This document shows positions 7,665-15,956 of a stretch of DNA of 20,555 nucleotides, one piece after another. Position numbers and translations under genes: made by a program. The DNA lies in IMG/VR virus record IMGVR_UViG_3300027833_000261, positions 1-20,555 of that record. The stretch is one strand, 5' to 3'. This stretch comes from a virus. The stretch's first letter is position 1, and the number at the start of each line of letters is the position of its first letter. The notes under the pieces were generated by a model. The model was not told the DNA's origin and did not search any database. It saw only the letters and a program-made list of their open reading frames with translations.

Positions 7665-9248
7665 TTAAACCATTTCTATATAAAAATTATCGGTGGATTC
7701 GACAGGAGTCCAAGCACCAGTGTGAACGTGATTGGCAAGAGCAAGCGCCATGACACAATCGTCATAGCAACCAGCTTCGGCCTGCATAGCGCCACTTTCG
7801 GTGACTATATAACTCAGCATTTCGCGCAGCGTGACTTTGCAGTTCACCTCCAACTCTTCACCACGCATTGCTGCGCGTAGTTGGTCTATGATTAAAGGTT
7901 TTGTCTTCTGAGTCGTTGTGAAACCTAGCTTTGTAGTTTCTCGATCAGTAATTTTGTCAAGCTGCTGCTCTGTGTGGAAATTGGGGTACGCCATATCTTT
8001 TCCCAGGCGGGTACACGTTAGAATTCCGTGGCTGTTATTCTCGACACAGATGTATGCCTCGTTGTAGTAAACACCTAGCGCATACAGAACATTTGCGAAG
8101 TAGTCGGGATGTACATGGCCTCGCCACGTTGCTACTTGGCGTTTTTTAGAGTCAAGTATCTGACACACAGAATAATCGCCGCCCCGCACTCCCATAGCGA
8201 CATCAGCCCCAATGACGTACATTTCTCCATTCACATGGGGTCTATAAGTACTAAGTTCACCACGCGCATTGTTGACAAACTCCTCGCCTTCTAAAGCGAG
8301 TCGTTCTTTGAGGTCTTGGGTAGTCTTTAGATTCCGAGAAATCTGCTCTGGATTAAATACTGGACGGCCAGTGGTCAAGAATGCTTCGTCTGGCTCGCTA
8401 GGGTACTCCTGACGGAATAGATCGATACCATTCTGGGCTATCTTTCTACGGCGAAACATTAGCTGCTCATTGTCTAAGTCATATAGCTTTGCTAAGTCTT
8501 CTTCGTCAGGAGTTCTCTCAAAGTTCTTCGTAACTGGTTCACGGTAATCAACATCAGTAAACCAAGGAATAAAAACAGGAACATAACCATTGCTACCATC
8601 GATAGCACCACGCCAAAGGTCAGCAAAAATGCCTGTTGCACCATTCGCAGTGGACTCGACAAAAATAGCCGTACCCTCCGAATTAGGGACTGCTTGAGTG
8701 AGTCCATTCCAGTTATCCAGTGCGGTACTCTTCTGCCAGAACGCAAGTTCAGAAGCATGGACATGAGTAAGCGTTTCGCCGCGTCCAATACTTTCACCGC
8801 CTGCCGTTGCAACCACAAAACTACTATCGAGTACGTCAAAATTCATCTCCCGCCTGGAACTATACTTTGTGTGTGGTTTTAAGATGTCAGGACAATGCTC
8901 ATGGAAGCGTTTTGTCATATCGAACAATGCGCGAGTAGAATCGGAGTGGTGTGTGATCACCATTGCTTTACTTGCGGCCTTCTGACTCACCGCAAAATAT
9001 AAATAGCCGCCTGTGTAGGTAGATAAGCCCTGCTGCCGTGCCTTTAAGATAATGACACGGATTTTACCTTCGGCGGCTAGTTGGTCTTCGACTGCGGTGT
9101 TAAGTATTATTTGTGCAGAGTTTAACTTTAGGGGGGATATGTTGCCGAGTTTGGTTCTTATCTTGAGTGCGGCGTTAGAGTAGTAGCCGTAATCAGTTAG
9201 TAGTCTCTTCCGTACTTTCGCTATTTTCTGGTGCATCGGGCTGCTCAT
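7665..9248 (-). CDS. Terminase large subunit (packaging ATPase and nuclease)
   Basis: 527 aa from ATG 9248. It would pump DNA into the procapsid and cut the concatemer. ATPase part: adenine-binding Q46 region, Walker A-like KARQQGLST at residues 69-77, Walker B-like THVHASE with catalytic E167, and a coupling motif STANG at 199-203. Nuclease part (RNase H fold): D349 in VIGAD, E403 in CVEN, and D496/D497 in YDDCVMA. All key residues are present. The 5' end overlaps TerS by 56 nt. Start choice is uncertain: an AAGAGG lies directly against ATG 9248, too close, but 12 nt before ATG 9236, which would shorten the protein by four residues. Confidence 0.93.
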   Translation of the reverse strand: MSSPMHQKIAKVRKRLLTDYGYYSNAALKIRTKLGNISPLKLNSAQIILNTAVEDQLAAEGKIRVIILKARQQGLSTYTGGYLYFAVSQKAASKAMVITHHSDSTRALFDMTKRFHEHCPDILKPHTKYSSRREMNFDVLDSSFVVATAGGESIGRGETLTHVHASELAFWQKSTALDNWNGLTQAVPNSEGTAIFVESTANGATGIFADLWRGAIDGSNGYVPVFIPWFTDVDYREPVTKNFERTPDEEDLAKLYDLDNEQLMFRRRKIAQNGIDLFRQEYPSEPDEAFLTTGRPVFNPEQISRNLKTTQDLKERLALEGEEFVNNARGELSTYRPHVNGEMYVIGADVAMGVRGGDYSVCQILDSKKRQVATWRGHVHPDYFANVLYALGVYYNEAYICVENNSHGILTCTRLGKDMAYPNFHTEQQLDKITDRETTKLGFTTTQKTKPLIIDQLRAAMRGEELEVNCKVTLREMLSYIVTESGAMQAEAGCYDDCVMALALANHVHTGAWTPVESTDNFYIEMV

Positions 9249-9714
9249 CCTCTTGCAATAATGTCGCTAGGAAATCTTCTGCTCTAGATATCGAGACATC
9301 GGATTTACTGGCAGGCTTACTTTTTGTGAAGTCCAAAACCAATCGTGCAGCCGCTAGGCGCTCTCTTGTCTCGCCAACCAGTCGCATTACTTCTACGGCA
9401 GTGGTCAAGGCTTCCTTTTGGTATTCATCTTCAATATTGAATTTATTACTCATAATCTCTACTACCTTTTTTGCGTCAAGCTTGGCTTGTTCACGGAGTG
9501 GTGCAATGGTCTCTTTACGGTGGCCGTCAGGCACTCCCTTTGGCCGACCTGCGTTTTTTTTGGGCTTGTTTGACCACTCTTTCCGCAGCGCCCTGCCCTC
9601 CGGTGTTGACATCAGGGTCTTGAAGTAGTTGTTCGGCCTCGCGTTTTTGGGGTGCGTTAGCGCCTTTGGAGGGGACACTGCTCGTTTTTTTCTTGGGGGC
9701 TTTTGTTGTTCCAT
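9193..9714 (-). CDS. Terminase small subunit
   Basis: 173 aa from ATG 9714. It would recognise phage DNA and hand it to TerL. The first 50 residues are Lys/Pro-rich. The recognisable part starts with the basic GRPKGVPDGHRK motif at about 56-67, common at the beginning of small terminases, followed by helices (LREQAKLDAKKVVEIMSNKF, then TAVEVMRLVGETRERLAAAR) suited to oligomerisation, and an acidic C-terminal tail that could bind TerL. It overlaps TerL by 56 nt, a standard TerS-TerL arrangement, and overlaps the upstream 127-aa frame by 188 nt. Start uncertain: AAAGG lies about 12 nt before ATG 9714; Met35 (9612) has no better site. Confidence 0.8.
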   Translation of the reverse strand: MEQQKPPRKKRAVSPPKALTHPKNARPNNYFKTLMSTPEGRALRKEWSNKPKKNAGRPKGVPDGHRKETIAPLREQAKLDAKKVVEIMSNKFNIEDEYQKEALTTAVEVMRLVGETRERLAAARLVLDFTKSKPASKSDVSISRAEDFLATLLQEDEQPDAPENSESTEETTN

Positions 9715-9910
9715 CGGGCGTTTTATCCTTTAGTATTTTTTCTATGATCTGCCTAGTGTTTATAGAGGAGGTACACATCATTTCTGGTGGTAACTCTGAG
9801 CGCATTTCTTTAAGAATGTTTGTGCGCTGCTCTTTGTCTAGGAAAGAACTTTCTGTTACTTCTTGGATTGCCTTTAGGTATTGGACTAAGTCCATTGCTT
9901 TAGTTGACAC
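9527..9910 (-). CDS. Unknown 127-aa protein overlapping the small terminase gene
   Basis: GTG start at 9910 with AAGGAG 6 nt upstream, the best ribosome site in this stretch, so translation very probably begins here. The first ~70 residues look like a normal helical domain (AMDLVQYLKAIQEVTESSF, then NTRQIIEKILKDK) and cover DNA with no other gene. The last third is Lys/Ala/Gln-rich and shares 188 nt with TerS in another frame. A run of seven A (T7 at 9685-9691 on the plus strand) lies at the beginning of the shared part. Removing one base there would join this N-terminus to TerS as one protein of roughly 235 aa. No family recognised; it may be a terminase accessory protein or the true TerS N-terminal domain. 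Confidence 0.6.
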   Translation of the reverse strand: MSTKAMDLVQYLKAIQEVTESSFLDKEQRTNILKEMRSELPPEMMCTSSINTRQIIEKILKDKTPDGTTKAPKKKTSSVPSKGANAPQKREAEQLLQDPDVNTGGQGAAERVVKQAQKKRRSAKGSA

Positions 9911-9933
9911 ATAACTCTCCTTATGTGAATTTT

Positions 9934-12342
9934 TTACATGGGTGGAGGCGTTGGTGCTGGTGGCGGTGGTACTGGTGGTGGTGGTGGTGGCTGACCGCCC
10001 CTTTTCTCTTGCTGTTGCATTACTCTATTTTTGTAAGGCAAGAAATAAGTAGCCAGATGTATCTGCATAACACCTACTTCGAGCAACTGCTTATGTATCG
10101 CCTCTAAGGTGCTGACAGGGTCTTTACCTAGATTATTAGCCATCTTGTTAAGGGCAGCGTCTAGCCTTTTCTTGTCGATCATTGAGACACTGGAGTCTTC
10201 ACTTAGCTGCTTCTTTAAGTCCTCAACTATTGCGATATTGTCTAACCTGCCACGGGTATATCCTGGCGATTCTTTCACACCCCCGCCAGCTAGTAAGATT
10301 TTATTTAGTGTGGCTATGTCTTCTGGGAGCCTTACTCTACGCTTACCAACAGTGTCAGGGTTTTGGTTGATGAGTCCATTGATATGCCTTAAAGCACCGA
10401 AACCGGAAACCTTCTCACCGTATTTCATACTTTCAATTAGGTCTTCCATTTCTTGGCGTATAGTCGGGTCTAGATTAGGGTCTTGAAGTTGCTCCTCTAT
10501 TGTAGCCTCTAGACCAGCCCTATCCATCCCAGTGAATCTCTCGTAGTAACCTTGAGGTGACTCTGGGTTTGCGGGGGCGTTGTTCTTATAGTTGTAGTAG
10601 TGCTTCATTCTTTCAGCAGCTTTTGCTTGCCTAGACTTTTCTAAGGCTGCGGCATTAGCTTTTTTAGTAGCTGCTAGGTTCTTGTCTGTCTCACCCATGC
10701 CTGTTACTTTTCCGAAACCATCGCCGCCTTTGTTCTTCGCTATGTAACGCTTAACTTTTGAACGCCTACCTGTAATCTTGTCGATCATACGACCACCGAC
10801 AAAGATAGCTGCTTGTGGAGCCAAAGATGCACCACCTGTACTCACGGCAAGGCCAGTTTGAGTCGCACCTTTGATAGCATTGGTTACGGCTGCTTTACCA
10901 GAATAGTTGGAATTAGTCGGCATAGGGTTAGCCAGATCAGTGAACTTAGATACACCACCGACTAGACCATCGTTCCACACTTTAGTCTGCTCTTGGCTTT
11001 CTTTGACTAAATTTATTAGACGCTTACCGTCTGCTGTTTCACCCACTAGGCTTTTGAGCAAAGATAAGTCACTTGAGCCAACCACTGATTTGGTTTTGTT
11101 ACGCGCTTGCGCCAACATAGCTTTAATTTTTATCCTATCTGCCTTTTCTTGGGAAGTTAGGTTTTTGGCATTAGGGTTAAGGTATTCTTTTAGAGAAGAC
11201 TCTAGGTTTTTTATATCTGATCCTATAGCTACATGGGCTGCGTCTATCAGCGCACGGACACCCTTAGTTGAAGTAGTGTCAAGATCATTCATGTCATAGG
11301 GGTTACCGTTGACATCCCCGTCACGCTGAAGAGCCTCTAGACGCTGTGCGAAAGTAGATTGAGCAAGTCGATCACTCAGACCTGCTGGCTGACCTCTTAC
11401 AAGAGCGCCTGTGGTAGAGGCTGCTCCCATGACACCTTGGGCAGCACCAGAGTTAGTGACACCTAATGCAAAACTTTCTATGCCACGATCTAGTACTTCA
11501 TCCTCCGTGTACTCGCCGCCTCTAGAAGCTGCACCAGCCATCGATACGCCTTCTTGAGCAGCTTCAGTTAAACCTTCCGCAGTAAATCTTTTTGCGACTT
11601 GGGCTGCGGCTTGGGCATATCCTTTTTTAGTAAGTTCGTCAGTTATTTCTTTGCCTGTCATTTTCAATAGGCGTGATCTAGGTATAACTTTACCAGCACC
11701 AAACTTGTCTAGTAGCCCGATTAATATTCCTTGGCCGACAACTAAAGCGGCATCGTAATCACCTACTTTCTCTTCTTGTTCAAACGCAGCTTCACCCGCG
11801 CCCATAGTTCCGCTTCCAGCTAAAGTCGCTATGCCTAGTACGGCAGCGGCTGGAGTAGATACTGTTGCAGCAGCGGCAGTAGCAACACCGCCTATAAGGG
11901 CAACACCCCCAGACACAGAGTTCTCTGCTGTCTTTTCACCTAACCAGCTAACGGCTGATGCTACGCCATCTTGGTTGAAAGTATCACGAAGTGACTTAGT
12001 GTGGGTTGGGGCATAGCCGCCCTTGGCGAGGTCTTGGTCTTGCTGTTCAACTACTGAAGTTCCATAGTTTTCTAACGGGGTTGACCCCACAAAGCGGCCT
12101 GCCGCCTCAAGACCCTTGCCGCCCATCCTCTGCGCTTGATCTACAGAGTACTGGAAAGCATTGTCTTGCTTGGGTGCAATTTGTCTCATTGGGCGCATAG
12201 CCGTAGAGGACTGAGTCGTTGCCTGGGACTGCGCGGCTTGCTCTGCTCTGTAGGCGTTAGCCAAGTTCTGAGCGTCCTCTGTGTTACCCGCTTTGTCTGC
12301 GGCAGATAGTGCATTATAAATCTGAAGCAGACGCTGGGACAT
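9934..12342 (-). CDS. Large internal virion / DNA-ejection protein
   Basis: 802 aa. N-terminus MSQRLLQIYNALSAADKAGN resembles the short helical opening of many phage ejection and polyvalent proteins. Residues about 143-182 form a Gly/Ala-rich hydrophobic stretch with two likely membrane-crossing helices, and 199-214 a third (ALVVGQGILIGLLDKF). The segment AEGLTEAAQEG follows. The rest is long, charged and helical, ending in an 18-residue proline-rich tail. Place (third and largest of three, before terminase) and membrane-active segment suggest a role like T7 gp16, crossing the host envelope with the genome. I see no clear lysozyme or transglycosylase site. ATG 12342 has GAGG at 8 nt, 12 nt after the previous stop. 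Confidence 0.68.
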   Translation of the reverse strand: MSQRLLQIYNALSAADKAGNTEDAQNLANAYRAEQAAQSQATTQSSTAMRPMRQIAPKQDNAFQYSVDQAQRMGGKGLEAAGRFVGSTPLENYGTSVVEQQDQDLAKGGYAPTHTKSLRDTFNQDGVASAVSWLGEKTAENSVSGGVALIGGVATAAAATVSTPAAAVLGIATLAGSGTMGAGEAAFEQEEKVGDYDAALVVGQGILIGLLDKFGAGKVIPRSRLLKMTGKEITDELTKKGYAQAAAQVAKRFTAEGLTEAAQEGVSMAGAASRGGEYTEDEVLDRGIESFALGVTNSGAAQGVMGAASTTGALVRGQPAGLSDRLAQSTFAQRLEALQRDGDVNGNPYDMNDLDTTSTKGVRALIDAAHVAIGSDIKNLESSLKEYLNPNAKNLTSQEKADRIKIKAMLAQARNKTKSVVGSSDLSLLKSLVGETADGKRLINLVKESQEQTKVWNDGLVGGVSKFTDLANPMPTNSNYSGKAAVTNAIKGATQTGLAVSTGGASLAPQAAIFVGGRMIDKITGRRSKVKRYIAKNKGGDGFGKVTGMGETDKNLAATKKANAAALEKSRQAKAAERMKHYYNYKNNAPANPESPQGYYERFTGMDRAGLEATIEEQLQDPNLDPTIRQEMEDLIESMKYGEKVSGFGALRHINGLINQNPDTVGKRRVRLPEDIATLNKILLAGGGVKESPGYTRGRLDNIAIVEDLKKQLSEDSSVSMIDKKRLDAALNKMANNLGKDPVSTLEAIHKQLLEVGVMQIHLATYFLPYKNRVMQQQEKRGGQPPPPPPVPPPPAPTPPPM
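9937..9990 (-). repeat. Proline-rich C-terminal tail and CCA microsatellite
   Basis: The last 18 codons of the 802-aa protein read PPPPPPVPPPPAPTPPPM, largely from tandem CCA codons. Runs of six and four prolines stall ribosomes and normally need elongation factor P. The triplet run is also prone to slippage, so its length may vary between relatives. Confidence 0.85.
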
Positions 12343-12354
12343 TAAGTAACCTCG

Positions 12355-13932
12355 TTATTTTGGTGGGTATTTAGCTAAGTACGCTTCCAACTCTGGGCTT
12401 AGTGGAGCATCTTCATCAACAGCGTTTAAATAACGAGTCCCCGTTGAATCAAAGCCTCCTGAAGCTACTTGGTTCATCTTAGCCGCAACATTTCGCTGCA
12501 TAGTCATCCAGTCGATCCAGACTTCCTCCGAATCCGTAAGTTTCGGCATCGGGGACAAGAACAAGTCCATCTCTCTGTTAGAGATAGCACCTTTGGTCTG
12601 CTCAACTTTCGTTAGCGCAGCATCGACTCTTTGGTCTTCCAACCTTAACCTCAGATTAGCATTACGGTCTCCCGTTGCTCTGTCCAATAAAGCTCGACCA
12701 GTACCGTCCCAGAGGCCAGTCACATTGTCACCTGCTGCTGTAAGGTCATCAATGAGCATGTCTAGTGACCCAATGCGCTGCTTTCTCTTAGAAAATGACT
12801 CTTGCTTTTCGATAGCGTCTTTCTGAGCAGCAGCATTTAAGCGTCCAGAAGTCATCCGTTGAACCCTTCGATTCTCTTCATTTTCATAGGCTTTTTGGTC
12901 TGCTTCGTACTGCTGCATTTCCATAGCCCTGTTCTCATCTTGAATAGCGCCCCAAGTGTTCGTACCAGAGTTAATAGACGCAAGAGCGCCGTCAGCAGCA
13001 GAACCTGAGATAGCCCCGCCTACGCGCATGAGCATTTCTGACATATCAATCTTTTGTCGAGGAACAGAAAGTCCTGTTGCATCTCTCTTGTTACCTGTGG
13101 CCGTACCAGATCGGTCAACACTGGCTGCTTCGCCAATGGAGGATAAGATACCGTCTTTCTTACTATTACCTGTACCAGTAGCGGCTACATAAGGCTCTGT
13201 GGAAACTGAGGTATCTGTAATATCTGTGGACAGTACACCTGAATCATCTGAGTGTTCTGCGCCCTCCATTACAGTGCCGTCTGGCATCACATGGGTCTGC
13301 TTGGGGAGCAGATGCTCATAGGGGGCTTTGCCTAACTGCTCAAGCGCACCAGTATCCATGTTTCTTTCGGGTAGCTGATTAGCGTCTAGACCGTATTGGT
13401 TTAATGCGCCAGTACCTGTCTCTGCCCGAAGCCTGTCTGAAATACCTTGCGACATTGGTGGATTAACTACACCAGATTCTGGTATCGAGGATTGATCAAG
13501 TCGCGCATTAATTGGGTCAAAGAAATCTGTTTCACCCTCTAAGCCTAAAACGCCTCTACCAAAGTTTGTCGCGCCTTCCGCTAACCCAACTAAATTACGA
13601 CTTCTACCTAGCGCCCCCAAGGACGGATTGTCCTGTAAATATTGCACACCATCGCTTACGCCTTCACCAACACCGTATGCAGTTACATTTTGTGAAAGAG
13701 CGCCATTTTCTCGCCTGTCTTTTGCTACGCCACTGGCGTAGTCGAGTACAGGGTTAGCTAAACGAGAGTATTTATCCTGACCCCCTTGGAATTGTGCATC
13801 TCTGCGTATTTTCTTTTCTCTTTCTTCCTGCTCTTGCTGCAATCTAAGCTGTTGTTCTTTGCGAGACATCCTTGGGGCTAGTGGTGCGCCATAGTTGACA
13901 GCGTCACCCATCATTTTATTTAAAAAAGCCAT
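12355..13932 (-). CDS. Internal virion protein candidate, 525 aa
   Basis: The N-terminus is followed by a highly charged helix rich in Gln, Glu and Arg (residues about 22-48). The middle is polar, low in structure and rich in Gly, Ser, Thr and Asp (about 90-300). Then a long charged helix (MEMQQYEADQKAYENEENRR) and a C-terminal domain with DMLIDDLTAAGDNVTGLW, KGAISNREMDLFL and WIDWMTMQRNVAAKMNQ. A pattern 'KG.ISNRE...L' near the end occurs in other phage ejection proteins as I remember them. Middle position of the 348/525/802 trio suggests a T7 gp15-like place. ATG 13932 has AAGGAG at 8 nt. Assignment rests mainly on context. Confidence 0.6.
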   Translation of the reverse strand: MAFLNKMMGDAVNYGAPLAPRMSRKEQQLRLQQEQEEREKKIRRDAQFQGGQDKYSRLANPVLDYASGVAKDRRENGALSQNVTAYGVGEGVSDGVQYLQDNPSLGALGRSRNLVGLAEGATNFGRGVLGLEGETDFFDPINARLDQSSIPESGVVNPPMSQGISDRLRAETGTGALNQYGLDANQLPERNMDTGALEQLGKAPYEHLLPKQTHVMPDGTVMEGAEHSDDSGVLSTDITDTSVSTEPYVAATGTGNSKKDGILSSIGEAASVDRSGTATGNKRDATGLSVPRQKIDMSEMLMRVGGAISGSAADGALASINSGTNTWGAIQDENRAMEMQQYEADQKAYENEENRRVQRMTSGRLNAAAQKDAIEKQESFSKRKQRIGSLDMLIDDLTAAGDNVTGLWDGTGRALLDRATGDRNANLRLRLEDQRVDAALTKVEQTKGAISNREMDLFLSPMPKLTDSEEVWIDWMTMQRNVAAKMNQVASGGFDSTGTRYLNAVDEDAPLSPELEAYLAKYPPK

Positions 13933-13946
13933 TAGTGTTTCTCCTT

Positions 13947-14993
13947 TTAAGCGTAATTGCTGTAGTCTTTACCATACCCAGGAGGTGCGGGGGACGTTCC
14001 TGCTGGCGGTATGCGGTTCTGGTAATCACCATAAGCGTTAGCCATTTGCATACCAAAGCCAGCACCTTGCATAGCACCGCCAAACATAGCAGCGTTAGGA
14101 CTAGCAGTTACCTGCACAGGATTCTGAGGAGATTGGTACTGTGCGTTACCTAAGATTCCCTGCTGATACTTGATGTTCTGATCTAAGCCAAAGTCACGCT
14201 GGGCGTTGTAGTTCATCAGGTTGTCGTTATATTGACCTTGCTCAAAGCCCTGCATATTGCCGCCAGCGCCAGTCATAAAGTCACCCATCGTACCCATTGA
14301 GTTGATACCTTGGGAATACGCATTAGAGACACCATTGTTAGCCATAACTTGGTCTTTAAACTGTTGATTCTGTTGCCCTAATGACTGATTCATTAGCTGT
14401 TGATTGATGTCTGACGTAACATCGGCTCTACGATCATCATAGCCACGGTTAGCAATTGCATCTGCCACACCAGCGCGGGAAGAGTTTATATTCCCTGTGC
14501 CGCTTGCGTTTTGATTGATGCCTGTCAGGGTATTCTCTTGGAGATTACGCTTGTCATCCCGCATAGCAGAATTGACTAACCCCTGCGAGTTATTCATGGC
14601 GTAGTTTTGGGCATTGCCCATGCGATCAGCTTGGGAGGAGTTGTATATGTCGTTGGCATTCTGACCAAAAGCTTGACCACCTTGGGTAAGGTTATAAGCA
14701 CCCTCTGCACCAGCAGCGCCCATGTTACCGATATAGTTGTTACCTTGAATCTGCATATCATTTGGGCCAGCATACGTCTTTCCCGTGTAAGCGCCTTGGC
14801 TTTGGGAGTTCTGGAGGTTGGCCTCTGCTGAATCATAGTTACGTTCTATGTAGGGCTTTGAGAAGCGGAAGGCTTCGGCTTGCATTGCTGCGGCTTCTCT
14901 TTGAGCGGCTGCGGCTTGTTTTCCTGCGGAACGTGACGCTAGTCCACCGAGTATCGTTGAACCTCCTATTATTGCTGCTGAGACAAATCCCAT
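13947..14993 (-). CDS. Internal virion protein candidate, T7 gp14-like position
   Basis: 348 aa. A short hydrophobic N-terminus (GFVSAAIIGGSTILGGLA) is followed by an Ala/Gln-rich charged helix (about 22-42), then a long region dominated by Asn, Gln, Gly, Ser, Ala and Tyr with few charges, and a Pro/Gly-rich end. This outline (hydrophobic N-terminus, helix, Gln/Asn-rich body) matches T7 gp14-type internal proteins that insert into the outer membrane at infection, but there is no motif to prove it. The start ATG shares one base with the stop of the cupin gene (TAATG), and GGAGAA lies 6 nt upstream, so the two are probably translationally coupled. Confidence 0.6.
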   Translation of the reverse strand: MGFVSAAIIGGSTILGGLASRSAGKQAAAAQREAAAMQAEAFRFSKPYIERNYDSAEANLQNSQSQGAYTGKTYAGPNDMQIQGNNYIGNMGAAGAEGAYNLTQGGQAFGQNANDIYNSSQADRMGNAQNYAMNNSQGLVNSAMRDDKRNLQENTLTGINQNASGTGNINSSRAGVADAIANRGYDDRRADVTSDINQQLMNQSLGQQNQQFKDQVMANNGVSNAYSQGINSMGTMGDFMTGAGGNMQGFEQGQYNDNLMNYNAQRDFGLDQNIKYQQGILGNAQYQSPQNPVQVTASPNAAMFGGAMQGAGFGMQMANAYGDYQNRIPPAGTSPAPPGYGKDYSNYA

Positions 14994-15484
14994 TATGTAT
15001 TCTCCAAAAAAAGTTTGAGGTCAGGTTCATCAAGCCCCATAGATGTATAAGAAGGGGCGATTACCTCTTCCTCCATTAGTTCTAATTTGTCTTCACCCAG
15101 ATGTTGGGTGATATGTACATTGGTGAGGATGGAATCCTCTACTGCGTAAAAAGCCCGTTTTGCGCCAATGGGAGTTACCCATGTGTGGGGGGCTTTCATA
15201 TGTACTTTTCCAGTGGACGAGACAACCATTAACTCTCCTTTTAGTAGGAACGTCATGTGTGAATGTCTATGGATTTTGCCGACAAAGGTCATCCCTTTCG
15301 GAACAGTTAGTTCTCTTGTATAAATGCCACAGCCATACTCCGGTATTGCGTCTGTGTAGAAATGACGCAGAGAAGTTTGGTCTATGGCACACTTAGTCTC
15401 ACCGGAAGCCACGGATTCTACTATCGTGTTCTCTAGGTGAGTTACTGAAGCTTTTAAGGAGTCATGCACACTAAGGTTAGCCAT
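14993..15484 (-). CDS. Cupin-fold protein in the tail cassette
   Basis: 163 aa. Residues about 50-127 make a small beta-barrel cupin: IYTRELTVPKGMTFVGKIHR, then HSHMTFLLKGELMVVS, then PIGAKRAFYAVEDS and TNVHIT. Motif 1 (G.IHRHSH...KGE) supplies H72, H74, H76 and E84. Motif 2 has PIG but Lys/Arg where a metal-binding His is usual; H124 could replace it. Cupins bind metals, sugars or small acids; here substrate and activity are unknown. I recall similar proteins beside fibre genes in marine phages, so it may be a virion or fibre-modifying factor, but that is inference. ATG 15484 has GGAG at 7 nt. Confidence 0.78.
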   Translation of the reverse strand: MANLSVHDSLKASVTHLENTIVESVASGETKCAIDQTSLRHFYTDAIPEYGCGIYTRELTVPKGMTFVGKIHRHSHMTFLLKGELMVVSSTGKVHMKAPHTWVTPIGAKRAFYAVEDSILTNVHITQHLGEDKLELMEEEVIAPSYTSMGLDEPDLKLFLENT

Positions 15485-15498
15485 AGTGTGACTCCGTT

Positions 15499-15945
15499 TT
15501 AGCTAGGGGGTGAAGGCCAGACTATATCGTTGATCGATACACAGTCAGCGTTGTCGTTAGGGACATTGCGTAGGGCTTGACGGTAAGTGATCCAAGCAGT
15601 TTTTACTCCAGCATTGAAATTGACATCTGACATTTGAGTCCAGTCAGACTGTCCCAGTTTTAAGTCTCGCTCATGGCGAACATGCACCCAAAATCTTTCG
15701 GCGTTAAAAGTCCAGGCATTGTCCACCCAGTCTTGCCACTGATTTACTCTGGCCTGCCTGTCTAGCCACTGGCCGTCAGAGAAGTATTTCGTGTTCATCA
15801 AGTCTTGGGCATCAGCCGCTGTCGCTACAGCTTTTGCTGTGAGGCCGTTGTAAACTTGACCGTCAACATAATCAGAATCAGCACCCATCGACATTACATG
15901 CTGTACTTCGCCATTCGCTGAGACAAACGCATATTGAACTGCCAT
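15499..15945 (-). CDS. Tail-assembly-chaperone-like protein (PF16778 type)
   Basis: 148 aa. The C-terminal part carries the signature of this family: VRHERDLKLGQSDWTQMSDV, then AWITYRQALRNVP and the ending IVWPSPPS. The N-terminal part (QYAFVSANGEVQHVMSMGAD and WLDRQARVNQW) resembles the sensor or fibre-linked region in relatives. In other phages such proteins lie next to fibre genes and may help fibre folding or attachment. ATG 15945 has AGGAGG at 7 nt, 11 nt after the previous stop. Function in a short-tailed phage is inference. Confidence 0.75.
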   Translation of the reverse strand: MAVQYAFVSANGEVQHVMSMGADSDYVDGQVYNGLTAKAVATAADAQDLMNTKYFSDGQWLDRQARVNQWQDWVDNAWTFNAERFWVHVRHERDLKLGQSDWTQMSDVNFNAGVKTAWITYRQALRNVPNDNADCVSINDIVWPSPPS

Positions 15946-15956
15946 TTGATATCCTC

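Noticed and set aside
8492-8839. 115-aa minus-strand ORF with a hydrophobic C-terminal half
   Set aside because: Completely inside TerL in another frame. It looks membrane-like, which raised the idea of a nested holin, but I see no good ribosome site and TerL motifs run straight through it.
9904-10107. 67-aa Trp-rich plus-strand ORF
   Set aside because: The tryptophan run is just the CCA proline codons of the 802-aa protein read on the opposite strand.
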